A stretch of DNA of 64,000 bases. Origin: Lineus longissimus. Lineage: Eukaryota > Nemertea > Pilidiophora > Heteronemertea > Lineidae. Every line of letters begins with the position of its first letter. The first letter of the stretch is position 1. Below are positions 33,799 through 45,300 of this stretch, piece after piece. The DNA lies in NCBI RefSeq assembly GCF_910592395.1, contig NC_088326.1, forward strand, positions 501,001-565,000, given 5' to 3'. Below the pieces are notes generated by a model. The model searched no databases, was not told where the DNA came from, and saw only the letters and a program-made list of their open reading frames with translations. The position numbers were made by a program, and so were the translations under genes.

Positions 33799-33959
33799 GC
33801 GGATGATTACGTTTTGAGGCCACGCAAAATCAAATTGAATAGTTTGGGAAGTTTCGCCGACTGCGCATTTATTACTGTTTGAAACTTTCCCGGAATAATA
33901 GAACTGCAGCTGATGACCCTTACCATGAGCAATCACTGACGGATCTCCATGAATGACTA
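33799..33959 (-). CDS. Unassigned coding exon
   Basis: An acceptor ttgttatttag precedes an open frame of about 53 residues containing HGDPSVIAHGKGHQLQFYYS and then ETSQTIQFDFAWPQNVIIRF, followed by the donor acg/gtacgt. The alternating hydrophobic pattern suggests a beta-rich domain. The family is not recognised. The frame stays open to another donor at about 33750. Confidence 0.4.
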
Positions 33960-33999
33960 AATAACAAGAGAATTAAAAAAGGGATTTAAAAAAATTCTG

Positions 34000-34075
34000 A
34001 TTCAACGGGTGTCGAACCCGCGACAATTCGGTTATGAAACCAGCGATGCAACCACTGAGCCATCAAGGCTTGCAT
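34000..34075 (-). repeat. tRNA-like element (tRNA pseudogene or SINE head)
   Basis: On the minus strand an A-box-like TGGCTCAGTGGTTGC and a B-box GGTTCGACACC are correctly spaced, a perfect T-arm (CGGG/CCCG) is present, and a T7 run follows as a Pol III terminator. The CAT anticodon arm has an extra T and the acceptor stem pairs poorly, so a functional tRNA is unlikely. Confidence 0.5.
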
Positions 34076-34714
34076 GAAGGTTTTCTTCCGGTCTTATACC
34101 CATGTGCTACGCTCGACATGAGGGAATGTGATCCCCCTCTGTTACCATTCAAGTCGTCGCCATATTGAAATATCAGTCCGAGTGTGACTAGGTCGCGCAG
34201 GTGGCAGAGTGATTTAGCCATGTGTTTGTTTATGTATGGAGTTCAGAAAAGGGTTCATCTTGAAAAAAGTTGCCTATATTCCACTCTGTCGATGATAGTT
34301 GGATGAAGCCGTGAAAGATGATAATGAATCAGACGATATTATGTCATATTTCTTTATTAAATATATTCGTAGGTTACTACGGAAACCATAACAAGCCTCG
34401 CCGCGACAGGGTCCACGTGACCATGCCTTGGCCACGTGACACGACTCTGCCAGTATTGGGTCCACACGGGGTCTACAGAACATTCAACAACAAAGTCCAG
34501 AAGCGCGATCGTTGTTGTTGACAAGATTTTAGGCTTTTGGGTAAAGGTGAAGGATAAGGGCTTAGAGTAACCAGTAGGGTTAGGGTAAGGAACACGAGAA
34601 ATATGTGTTTAGGGTTTGAGTAGAATCAGCGATCCGCCGCTCATTCCTACCGAGTACCCCCCTGATAGTTGATACATAAAAATTACGTCGAAGGATTAAA
34701 AACCTCACAGCCAC

Positions 34715-35025
34715 GTAGCAAGAGTCTTGCGGTGACCTGATTCACCAGCCTGGAGGCAACATAGTCCACAAGCCTTGCAGCGACGGACATGATCCCAAAG
34801 CCTTGCGGCGACATAGTTCAAAAGCGCAGGGTTTGCACAAAGCCTTCCGGCGACATAGTTCAATGCGTTTGCAAGCCTTGCAGCGACAGGGTTCACAAGC
34901 ATTGCGACGACATTAGTGCACAAGCTTAGCGGCGACACTACACTTCGCAAGCCTAGTGATGACATAGTCCGCAAGCTTAGCGGCGACAGGGTTCACGAGC
35001 TTTGTGGTGACATGGTCCAAAAGTA
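34715..35025. repeat. Degenerate ~25-bp minisatellite
   Basis: Roughly a dozen imperfect copies of a unit like cacaagccttgcggcgacatagtt, spaced about 24-32 bases apart. Related single units occur near 34393. Confidence 0.7.
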
Positions 35026-35106
35026 TGTCAAACCGATATTATTTCAAGATGAACCGCCGTTAACTGTGGTGGTAATAAGGATAATGGCTATAGTATAAAG
35101 CGATGT

Positions 35107-36951
35107 CTAGCGGGCATCTCGCATAGAATGTACTGAGGATGTCGACGCTTTTTTCGGATTAAGCCTCCCCTGTATGTAAACATCGTCATCAGAATTGTCC
35201 CAATCTCGGCTTGTTCTTCGTATTGATTTGGAGCCGGATGAAACTGAACCGACGCACTGATCGTCAGAGGCGGTGTTCCATTGGGATATTGCGTCAACCC
35301 GCGGGTGGCATTGGGAATTTTGCAGTGAAAGCTCACATCTCCTCTGCGTAGGCGAGCTCTTAAGAGAATCGTTCGAGTTTTGTCTCTGCATTTGTAACGA
35401 GTCCCTTGGTGATCCTATCTTCGGCACATGATACCCCGCCACCGGCTCTTGACCTTGCGTCCAGTTGACGCCCATATTAGGTGGGGGGACCTCAACGTAG
35501 CAACCGAACACTTTCGAACGCCGATCCGGAATGGCCACTGGATATGTGGCCCGTTTGCCAGTCATGTGGTGTTCCTCTTCGACTGCATTGTCGTAAGCAA
35601 TCGGTGGCAAACTTCTCTGTGCCCAGGGGGCGCACAACACTTCCCCATCACTGTCCAGAGGAGTTTCTCTTCGCTCAGGAAAATCATATTCCATTGGACG
35701 TTCGAACTCGAAATGTTGTGGTTGCGAACGAAAGCGAAAGCAACCGACGTAGTCTGCGTTCCGCGGCTGAACAACAAGTCCGTCAACCCTTGATGAAAAT
35801 CGCGGCGTACAAACTGCAATCTCATCAGAAGTGGGCTCCGGAATTGGCCGAACTTGGAGAGGTGGCAGAAGGTTTTTCCGACGTAATAGATTCGGAGTTC
35901 CCCGCAGTGGAGGTAATGGCGATCCGTCCGAGCCAGAGTGGGAGGATGTTGATCGGAAGCTTCGTGCTGCTGACAAGGAATGCGAGGGCGTCCCCAGACT
36001 CGGCCTTGTCGTCATCACAGAATGATTGCGTATGTGCATATTGTCACCGTTGAGACTAACGTCACTGTTTCCACTGAGGTCGTGGAATCCAGATTCCCCT
36101 GAAAATGTACAATCTGACGATCGCCTGCCAGATTGTGAAGACATGAGCGCCCGGAACGCAGGTTTATTTACAACGTCACGAAAGCGTCTGCTGCTGCGAT
36201 CCCGAGGGGGTGAAAAATCATGATCGAATTGCGTCTGCGTGAATCTTCTGTGCGGATCGGGAGGAAGGTGGGACCTTCGTGGGTAGTGGTTGCCCGCTTC
36301 CGGCTCAACGTCATGTTGTTTTCTGTAACGGCGGCCATTTTGACGCAAATGTATTTCTTTCCTGTTGGAAATCATTTCATGATTCGACTGCGCATGCGGG
36401 GGCTCGTCGCGAGCGTTACACGAGCACGGCAATTGCTTATTGCGCGCGCTGCGTGCGTTCTCCTCCATCCGAATCTGTTTTATCGCATTGATGGCGCCAG
36501 CAATGTCCACTTTGCGTAACCCGATGGCGCTCAAGGTCGGCTCGATCCGTTGGAGTTCGCGGTCAACAGACTGTGTCGATCTCTCCTCCCCATCCTTATA
36601 CTGTTCGTCCCCAGGCGCACCAGCAGCGCCGACAGGAATTTTATATGTGGTGTGATGCTCAACAATAGATATGTCGATATCCCCCAAGGTTGCATTGCCC
36701 TGTCCGCTTCTTGACGTCCGCTTCCGAGTTGGTTTTGTCCTGGGGGCGTGGTTGTATTGGCGGTAGTCGTCTGAACTACTGGAAGATGGCGACTGAGACG
36801 GACAGAGGTTGACGAAGGGCCGGGGGTCTTGCGTCTTCTCGTCGAGGCAATCGGAATCGGAAGTATCGCATAATAACGCCTTTTCCTGTAGTCTTTGGCG
36901 AGACTTCCGCCTCGAACGCTTTCCGACTCGTTGGGGCTTCCGCAAGGACAT
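35107..36951 (-). CDS. Unrecognised 614-residue protein, single long ORF
   Basis: A 1.8-kb uninterrupted ORF, far longer than chance allows in this DNA. The product is hydrophilic with no signal peptide or membrane segment: a basic N-terminus (RKPQRVGKRSRRKSRQR), then acidic/Ser-rich and Arg/Pro-rich stretches. A possible structured piece is IEPTLSAIGLRKVDIAGAIN near residues 135-160. The rest looks intrinsically disordered, with many Ser-Pro and Arg-Ser sites. A tttt/cctt-rich acceptor (gcttccttcag) abuts the ATG exactly, so a 5'UTR intron is likely. GC content and codon texture are higher than the surroundings. A possible donor (tca/gtacat) lies just before the stop, so it could continue into other exons. 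Function unknown. Confidence 0.65.
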   Translation of the reverse strand: MSLRKPQRVGKRSRRKSRQRLQEKALLCDTSDSDCLDEKTQDPRPFVNLCPSQSPSSSSSDDYRQYNHAPRTKPTRKRTSRSGQGNATLGDIDISIVEHHTTYKIPVGAAGAPGDEQYKDGEERSTQSVDRELQRIEPTLSAIGLRKVDIAGAINAIKQIRMEENARSARNKQLPCSCNARDEPPHAQSNHEMISNRKEIHLRQNGRRYRKQHDVEPEAGNHYPRRSHLPPDPHRRFTQTQFDHDFSPPRDRSSRRFRDVVNKPAFRALMSSQSGRRSSDCTFSGESGFHDLSGNSDVSLNGDNMHIRNHSVMTTRPSLGTPSHSLSAARSFRSTSSHSGSDGSPLPPLRGTPNLLRRKNLLPPLQVRPIPEPTSDEIAVCTPRFSSRVDGLVVQPRNADYVGCFRFRSQPQHFEFERPMEYDFPERRETPLDSDGEVLCAPWAQRSLPPIAYDNAVEEEHHMTGKRATYPVAIPDRRSKVFGCYVEVPPPNMGVNWTQGQEPVAGYHVPKIGSPRDSLQMQRQNSNDSLKSSPTQRRCELSLQNSQCHPRVDAISQWNTASDDQCVGSVSSGSKSIRRTSRDWDNSDDDVYIQGRLNPKKASTSSVHSMRDAR

Positions 36952-37016
36952 CTGAAGGAAGCAACGAGAATTTGATGAAAATCAGGTCGTACTGATAGTC
37001 ACTTCCAAAAATTGAC

Positions 37017-38344
37017 AACTAAAAACATATAAATCCAGAATTAAGACTAAAAAGGTAACTCACCGTCTTTCCCAAACTTCTACAACTTGTCGCTGTCCCG
37101 TTTGGCAGTTGTGTCTTGACTGACCGACAGATATGACACGTCTAAACCCGAACTTCTATAACTTGTCGCTGTCCCGTTTGGCAGATGTGGACAATGTTTT
37201 ACCACGCTAAGATATCGGCGTTTGACGAATGAGGGATTGCAGCCCCCTTTAAAGTCATTATAGCAGTGCCGTCTGGGAGGTTCCAGAACCTGCGCACCTT
37301 TTTAAGTCATGAAGACATGACTCAGAGGTGTAAAAAGGGTCGATCTAACTGGATCGGACGTCCGGGCAACGGCTGTCAGTTTTGGACGTGATAATAGACT
37401 CATTGACAGGCAAGAGTTTATAAAAAGGCCACGGTAAATTCGTATGACATTTGTCACATCTTTCAAAACTGATACTGACATCATTAACTCAACTATGATG
37501 ATAAAACATCTGTCAAAATGTTTCAGTCTTCATCTGAGCTATGAAAATGGAACTAGAATTTGAATTAAAAAAACTATTCACGCCCGTTTTTAGGGCGGAG
37601 GACGATTTACAACTGGAACCCCTGAACCAGCTCCCGAAGATCCGTCATTCATCAAGTCATAGCAAGTATGAACCTGGTTTAACCTGTGGTTTATCTTATT
37701 AATAAACTACCCAACGAGACTCTTATATACTGTGCAAATTCTCTCGGCATAACATCCATGGTGTTAACCCCACTTACGTAGCAGGTGCGTTGCAGGTCAT
37801 TTGTCTATGCTGCCACCTCTTAGTGAGGACAATAACTAGTAGTCCCCAGCATGTGGAAATTATTGACGCTGTTTGGGACCGAGGAAGAGGGAAATTCGAT
37901 AAAATTAATCGGGATGATCTTACTGTCATACATACTAAAAAGACGTTTATATGGCATTGAAATTCTGCCAGCATTACTCCCATGGGTACGTCATATATAC
38001 GTTTCATGTAGTACTGGTGGTCCACGGCAGGGGAGCTAGGGAGAACAGACTTCAGAACCTGGTATGAGCCGATACACGGCAGGGAGTTAGAGAGGAAAGA
38101 CTTTCGTTGGTATAGGAGTCCTAAAAGACTGATCCAGAGTTGTCTCTTTATGTGACTTTGATCTCCTGCTCTGCTCAGTCCGATGGACAGCTACTGACAC
38201 AAAACTAGAATCCTGGAGAAGACAACCTGGATCATTTCACATCTAGTCGAGTCATTGTATACCCTGTACAGATTACATGACACATCAATCTTGTAGATAC
38301 ACCCTGTAATGGAACACGACACTTTGTCGTTGGATGACACAGTT
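37017..38344. other. Upstream region of the 614-residue ORF, noncoding
   Basis: A 74-bp spaced duplication (cttctayaacttgtcgctgt and cccgtttggcag) occurs at 37078-37115 and 37152-37189. Copy B of the duplicated block lies at 37531-37916. No exon is supported. Confidence 0.45.
37531..37916. repeat. Duplicated block, copy B
   Basis: Direct-orientation counterpart of 27448-27886. Shared landmarks are the cgcccgtttttagggcg hairpin, the gtagcaggtgcgttgcagg segment and the ggaagagggaaattcgat end. Confidence 0.75.
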
Positions 38345-38828
38345 GGGGAAAATGTCGCAACCTGGTATTGTGCGCTATGTTACATCTAGACATGCTAACG
38401 ACCATGTTGCAGCATGTATTGTGCGCTATGTTACATCTAGACATGCTAACGACCATGTTGCAGCAGGTGTTGTGGGCAATGTTACAGTCAGATATGCTAA
38501 CGACCATGTTGCAGCAGGTGTTGTGGGCAATGCTACAGTCAGATATGCTAACGACCATGTTGCAGCAGGTGTTGTGGGTAATGTTACAGTCAGATATGCT
38601 AAGGACAAACTGGAATTGAAACTGGAATTGCAGGCAGGTCGACATGTTGGCCTGTATGCTGGTGTTCTGTACCATAATATTACATATATGATTGCAGCCA
38701 GATATGCTAAGGACAATGTCACAACCTGGTATTGTGCAATATTGTATCCATATATGCTAAGGAAAATGTTACAACCCAGCGTTGTGGGCTATATTATACC
38801 CATACATGCTGAGCACAATGTCACAATC
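38345..38828. repeat. 51-bp minisatellite with diverged edge copies
   Basis: Four to five close copies (38345-38600) of a 51-base unit containing atgctaacgaccatgttgca, then an interruption, then looser copies to 38828. Because 51 is a multiple of three, several frames stay open on both strands. I see no reason to call a gene. Confidence 0.8.
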
Positions 38829-39355
38829 TAAGAAAAATCATCAATCTGTGGGAAAATGCTGAATCATGCCAACGTGCCACAAATTGTGTTTTAGACCTGC
38901 TGCCCATGAGCTTGATTTCTGTTTCAACCTTGTCTCCAGAGACTTATTAAATTGTTTTAAAGTACATTTTTCCAAACAAACAGTTAGTGAGGCCATAATT
39001 GTGCATATAAAGTTCTTAGCAAATCATTTACTGCCAATATTTATGCTTCAAACACTTTATTATGAGAATAATCGACATAATCGAAGTTTTCACTAGATCT
39101 ACCAGGGACGAGACTGATTGGCCTTGACCCAGATACATTGTATACATTTACAACGTGACCATGCAAGTGCCATTTGAACTGATTGTACAGTGTTATAATA
39201 AGTCTCCTGATTTCGTCGGGTAACTTCTTTGTAAGCAACCGATTTATATGATAATACAAACTGAATCATAGTCACTGCGTTCATATTTATTACCGGAGCC
39301 TTGTGAACGGGAGTCAGAGGAGCATAAGTCATAATAAGCCATAAGATAATTAAAG
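38829..39355. promoter_or_regulatory. GCLC upstream region
   Basis: The 5' flank of GCLC. No exon was seen. No recognisable TATA box or clear antioxidant-response element (TGACnnnGC) was found here, though distant ones could exist. Confidence 0.3.
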
Positions 39356-42300
39356 ATGGGGCTACTTTCTGAAGGATCCCCTCTGACTTGGGAGGAGACT
39401 AAAAAGTTGGCAGATCATGTACGGAAACATGGCATTCAACAGTTTATCAACCAGTATCACAAAGTCACTAAGAAGCTTCAGGAATTGAGAGAGAAAAACC
39501 ATGGGAAGAAAATGGATTCCATGGTGGAGCTGAAGTGGGGTGATGAGGTGAGTTACCATGGTTACGTAAGCTTTAAAGGTGTGGTTAGGGTGTAGAATCA
39601 ACTGTCGTATGGTTTGTTTCCATGGACTATGCCTTGCTCAGCTGCTGGTAGGTTTGATACAACCGTAGCCGAGGTGTACAAAGTACATGTGGTGATCACC
39701 GTCGTTGTTTTTTTCTGTCGTAGGTCTTGAGGTGCGCTACCAATCCCAGAGAAGACGATGGTTACAGTGTATTGATGAAGACATAAGCATTTTGTTGCAC
39801 CAATCATGTATATATGTATATCATTCAATGTGAAATGTCATGCCTTAACCGGTGTCTCCACCAAGACAGTCTGTATTTAAATTGTACAGAGTCCTGTCAC
39901 ATCAAAAACTGGTGTGACATAACCAACCATCACCTTAGGACTGTAGTGCAGTAAATGAGAAATGTCATTGACAGTAAGATCAAAATCTGAAAAAATGGGC
40001 ATGAGGTACTTGTTGATACTTTGCATTAACAATAGGAATAGGAATTAGCAATAACAACAGCAATATAAATTCTCCTTGCCTTATGAAGTTGGTCTAATTG
40101 CATGCATTATGGACATTTTGCAAGCATTTAGCTACATTTTGACCATGTTGCTGAACATTTGCTGACAAAATTATTCCAGCAATCTAAATATTTGTGCAAA
40201 GCTATCTGATTATGATATAGATTATGAGTGGCAACCACTTCCTCAATGCTGAGTATATTGAAGTGTTTGGCAAATATTCCAAGGTAATTGCTGCTCCTGA
40301 AAACATGACTTAGTCTGAATAGAGGGGTTGTCTTCATGGTGAATTGGGTCAGGTTGTCACGATGGTGAAGGCCAAGTTGAGAAAAAGTTTCATCAGCTTT
40401 CCAGCTTATTGAGAATGAGATTGAGCCTGAGAGAACATCAGAACAGGTCACCATCTTAGGTCCATAAATCCCTTAACAACCTCCAAAACTGCCTATCATC
40501 ATTGGAGTTTAACCTGATTCTCAGCAGACGCTCTATGATTGGAACTAGGTGACCACCTGGTCAACAATGCTAGCACAGAACACGAAATCGAAATCCCCCC
40601 AAACTGCTCTTCTACTGTTTTCTTGCTTTATTTGAATGTAATGGTTAAGTGTGTGAGCACCAGTTTAGACTTCATCTCTTGGCCAATTGCATAATATAAA
40701 AAATGCTCCGATGATTTTTATCATTCATATTGACACTCCTTCAAAATGACAATATTCTACATGCAATGACATGTAAACTCTCCCTGTAGTGCATAGTGCT
40801 GCCCCGAGTTGAAGTTCGCAAGTATTGTATTTGAAGTTGAAAATATTGAATTTTCTTGGCACTGTAGATTGTAAACTCTTGACCGCTTTACACTCTCCAC
40901 CTGTCACTGTGTGCTCCATCTCATTACACACCTTCTAGTTCACTGAATTTGATTGCACTTTTAAGCGCATTTAACTAAGCAGCCATGTCCATTTGTTTGT
41001 GTGTTGTTTGAAGATTTGCTTGAAGTTGAAGTGTCAGCTAAGTGCGTAAGAGGGCCTTTCCACACTTGCAACATCTAATCTCGAGTACGTATATAGCTTG
41101 TCACGCATATGATGGGCAGGAAGGTTGTTTGGGGGCATTCACTGGTCACAGCTCATGGCTCTGCATCTCTTCTCTGCACCAAGAATCTATTCAAGCTGAC
41201 ATACTCGTAACATCCTATTGCTTCAATGCTCGTCTTTGCACAGAGATCATTGCCCTAAGCCTCTTCTGCCATGCACCAACTAATATTGTTTCAAACTGTG
41301 ACCTTTAGGCCTATGCGTAAACAAAAAACGTCCCAAAATAACGACCAAATCAACTTCGTTTTGTAGTAGTAGCTCTGCCTCTCTCAGGCTGAGTGAGCAG
41401 CCACCCGACAGATGGCGGGACAAACTCTGCTTTATGACCATTCCAAGGCAGAAGACATGACGTAAACGCCTTCAACAAGAAATCGAAAACTAAATATTGG
41501 TCTAACACCTCCTTTCCTATTCAAAGTGATTTGCCCAACGATATTAAGAAGACGCTGTCTATTCTTTCATGTTTCAGGTGGAGTACATTCTCGTCAAATT
41601 CGATGATGAAAACAGACGCGTCGGCGTGAATCTGAAAGCGACACAGCTCATGGAAAAACTAATGGAAAACGAGGAGGAAAATAAGTAAGTGATTTCCGTT
41701 TAAAATGAAGTTTGTCTCATAGCATGCTCCCTGATCATTTGTCCCAACGGCAGCAAAACTACACCATTGGTTCCAGCGGCTATTTGTGCCTATTTATACG
41801 CCTTGGTTGAGTAAGACAAATTAGACAAACAAAGAGACCAGAGTGTTTCATGCCGTGGGATCGCACCAGGGACCTCTTGACCCCTACCGAAGAGTCAGAG
41901 TCATGGGCTACTGCCGCTTCCACAACATGTAAGATCAGCATGACTCGACAAAAGTGTATCTTGCGTCCCTTTCATTACATGCATTAGTCTATGCTCCAAA
42001 ACTATTCATTATCTGCTGAGTCATCATTGCGATATGTTGACATTGAAAGTGAAGAGCAATGGAAAGCTGCTATATGTCGGACTAAAAGCAATTAGACGAT
42101 TGTTGGATCAAAAGCTCCCTGCAGATAGGCATTTTTTGTTGCAGTGATTTGTGATAATTATCGCTTGATTCTTGTCACAGGAACCTATGCTGACCCTCAT
42201 TACATACAAGCAAAAGTCGTCTCTCCGGAGTATCTCGATATCTAACATTTCTTGCTCTCTGTCCCAGGTTGACCATCGGATTGTGGCGGCCAGAATATGC

Positions 42301-45300
42301 CGAATACATGGTGGAGGGAACACCTGGAAAACCGTATGAGAGCGACCTGGCCTATTTTAATGTTGTCGAGTCAAATATGAAAAGAAGGTAAAATTGTTGT
42401 GAAAGTTATTTTATGACTATTATATTCATATCGACTTGATTTTGCTTCAATTGTAAAGTTATGATTTATTGACATTTCAAGTCCATAAAATGCATAAAGG
42501 GTCTTTGAAATTGTTTGCTATCAAAAATAAAAGCACATTGGCAACTTGGCATGATAAAAAATCCTTGTACATATATGTATATGATTTCCAGCCGATCTAC
42601 TATTTTGTGGCTGCTACTGCAGTGGAGATGACAGTTCTTGCTACACTCAGTTCAGATGAGAATCCTCTTCAAGAATGAGCTGCCGTCACAATCAGTTCAT
42701 TCTCTGTTGCTGTCTGTACGTCTTTACGACAACAGTCCTCTAACATGTAATGACATGTAAGCAGACGCCATGACAGGTGCAAGAGTAAGGTGACTGAATG
42801 TTAGCCCCAGTGATCGTTCAATGTCAATCAGATGTCCAAAAACCAACATTGTAGTATCTGTTTTGTTGATGTTTCAGACGTGAGGCGGTGCTTGCACTCT
42901 GTAACGAACCGGATGAAAGTCTACTCAGTATTGTTTCATTTCCAAGGTGAGTCATCGCATTCAGTTTTAGTTCTGTCCAGACTGAGTTACAGAACATCAT
43001 GCTCCTGAGCCCTCCTTCAACAGTCTTTTATAGAGATTCACTATTTCTAGGTCCGTATGAATTGAGCAGTTTGGTGGTCTGTATAGTACTGATCTAACGG
43101 AATTGTAAAAACCAATCAGAGCTACTACATGAGAGCTCAGAGCTTATGATAGATTATGACACTGCCTATCTGCTTATGTCAGCAACTCATTCACTTCAAA
43201 ATTGCAGTTTTGTCCAGTGTGCCTTACAATTGTACGTGTCCAATTGTTAGAGATTCAACAAAGATAGCATCAATATGGTGAACAGCCGTTATGACAGCTG
43301 GTCGACTGAAATACGTGGAATGATGAAATGTTATTCAGATGAATTGAAATGTTTGGGCATTTTGTCTTCATGCGATCGCCACGCAGCTGTGGCATGCATT
43401 GATTATCGTACTTCTGTTGAAATATGTAACACTTGACCTAAATCACACAGTTAGAAATTCAAGAAATTGACAAAATTTGGAGACTCTCTGGAGTCCAATC
43501 AAGATTGAACTCTGAATCTGGAAGGTGCCAGTGCAACACATCAGATCAGACACAAGAGCATGTGCTCCAGAACTGCTCTCTCTGGGACACTGAGAGACTG
43601 GCCACATGGCCATACTGTACATTGGTGGAGACCTAGCTCTGGGGACAAAGGCCTGGTTCTGTTTCTACAAAACTTTGTTTTTATTGCACAGACTTGGTTG
43701 CAAGAACTTCACAGTGCCATCACATGAACCAACACCTAATGCAGGATCATCGCAATCACTGTTTCTACCTCACGAGATCATCACCAAGGGTCACCCACGA
43801 TTTAGGACGTTAACGAGGAACATTCGGCAGAGGCGAGGCGAGAGACCACCGATTAACATTCCGAGTAAGCACCGCATGGGATGGAGAAGTGCAGAGGATA
43901 AGACTGATGTTAGAAATTGGCATTATAGATTGTAATATCTGTGGTGATGGATTTGATCCCCTGTCAGATGACGTCTTCATGTTGTTGGGGCTGTGGAGTG
44001 GTGTGGTGGGAACATGAGGCCTGTCACCTCTGAAGTCCTGGGATGTGATTCCTGGTCGGCCCCGACTCTCTTTCAGGGCGTAGCTTTCCTCCGAGGTCTC
44101 TAGTTTTCTCCTCCTTACATTACAATCGGCCAATGTTGTTATTATTGCCCAGCTCTGCTGAGAATTCAAGTAAAATCTCAATTTGTATTGACTTTCAGTT
44201 TTTAAAGACACGAACACGCCTTCCCCATTCATTGAAGATTTATCTGTTTTCGGTGATGACGGGTCTTCACAGAAAAATGCCAAACCAGACCACATCTATT
44301 TGGACTGCATGGGCTATGGTATGGGCATGTGTTGTCTACAGATGACCTTCCAAGCATTCAACATCAGTGAGGCAAGGTTACTGTACGACCAACTGGCACC
44401 CCTCTGCCCGATACTGGTAAGTGGTCTAAGCAATTAGGGCAGCATGGGCATGGGAACTGACAACATTACCCAGTGCCATCATGGCCGAATTCTCGGCTGT
44501 TGAAGCCAACAGAGCTGGTAAATTTATCTTGAAACGTATTATAGAGTTTGTGACCACTTCTATATTGACTATTTGGGCCATCGACAACAACATAATTCAC
44601 GGCGAATCTCGTTTCAGCTTGCTCTGAGTGCAGCTAGTCCAATCTATCGTGGTTATCTCTCTGATATTGAATGCCGATGGAACATTATTGCTGCGTCTGT
44701 GGATGACAGGACAGAGGAGGAGCGGGGTTTGAAGGTGAGCATGAGAGCCCTCTGGTGGCTTTATTCAAGACTATGGTGACATTGATTAATGTATCCTGGT
44801 GGGCTACAGGTGCATCGGATGGCCTGGCTATTTACCCATCAGAGGATTAAACATGTTGTCTTTGTAGTCTTTCATTGTATGATTATACTTATTGGATCAT
44901 TTGCTGTCCATGTTCAAGTGTTTGGCGTCCAGTATAGTTGCACTGAACGCCATCTTAAGCCCAGCGAAACGGGACGCCTGGGTTTGTAAATGTTAGGGAG
45001 TAAAATACGTTTCAAATGAATCTGATAACTTGGATGCAACCAGCAGCTTGCCCACATAACATGTCTCTCCTTTTCAGCCCTTGAAAAATGACAAATATGT
45101 GATTCCGAAATCACGTTACGACTCAATAGATACCTACTTATGTCCGTGTAGTGATAAGTATAATGATATACAACTAGTCAAAGATGAAGAGGTCGAGAGG
45201 ACGCTAATAAAAGGAGGTAGGTTGTCACCGGTATATTTTCACCGGTGATCATTTTTGCTAATAGGCGCTGATATCTCCAAAGTTCACAAATGTCAGATGT

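Noticed and set aside
34530-34615. Telomere-like TTAGGG pieces (gtagggttagggtaagg, tttagggtttg)
   Set aside because: Only one or two units with irregular spacing; too short for an interstitial telomeric array.
34715-35025. CRISPR-like appearance of the spaced short repeats
   Set aside because: Animal DNA, degenerate ~25-bp units without conserved spacers or cas genes; an ordinary minisatellite.
35428-36655. Plus-strand ORFs up to 190 codons
   Set aside because: Antisense shadows of the 614-codon minus-strand ORF.
38334-38831. 165-codon plus-strand and 147-codon minus-strand repetitive ORFs
   Set aside because: Open on both strands only because of the 51-bp tandem repeat; no coding signature.
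41865-41935. Possible tRNA-like SINE with a B-box-like ggtgcgatccc on the minus strand
   Set aside because: No matching A box at the right distance and no terminator found.
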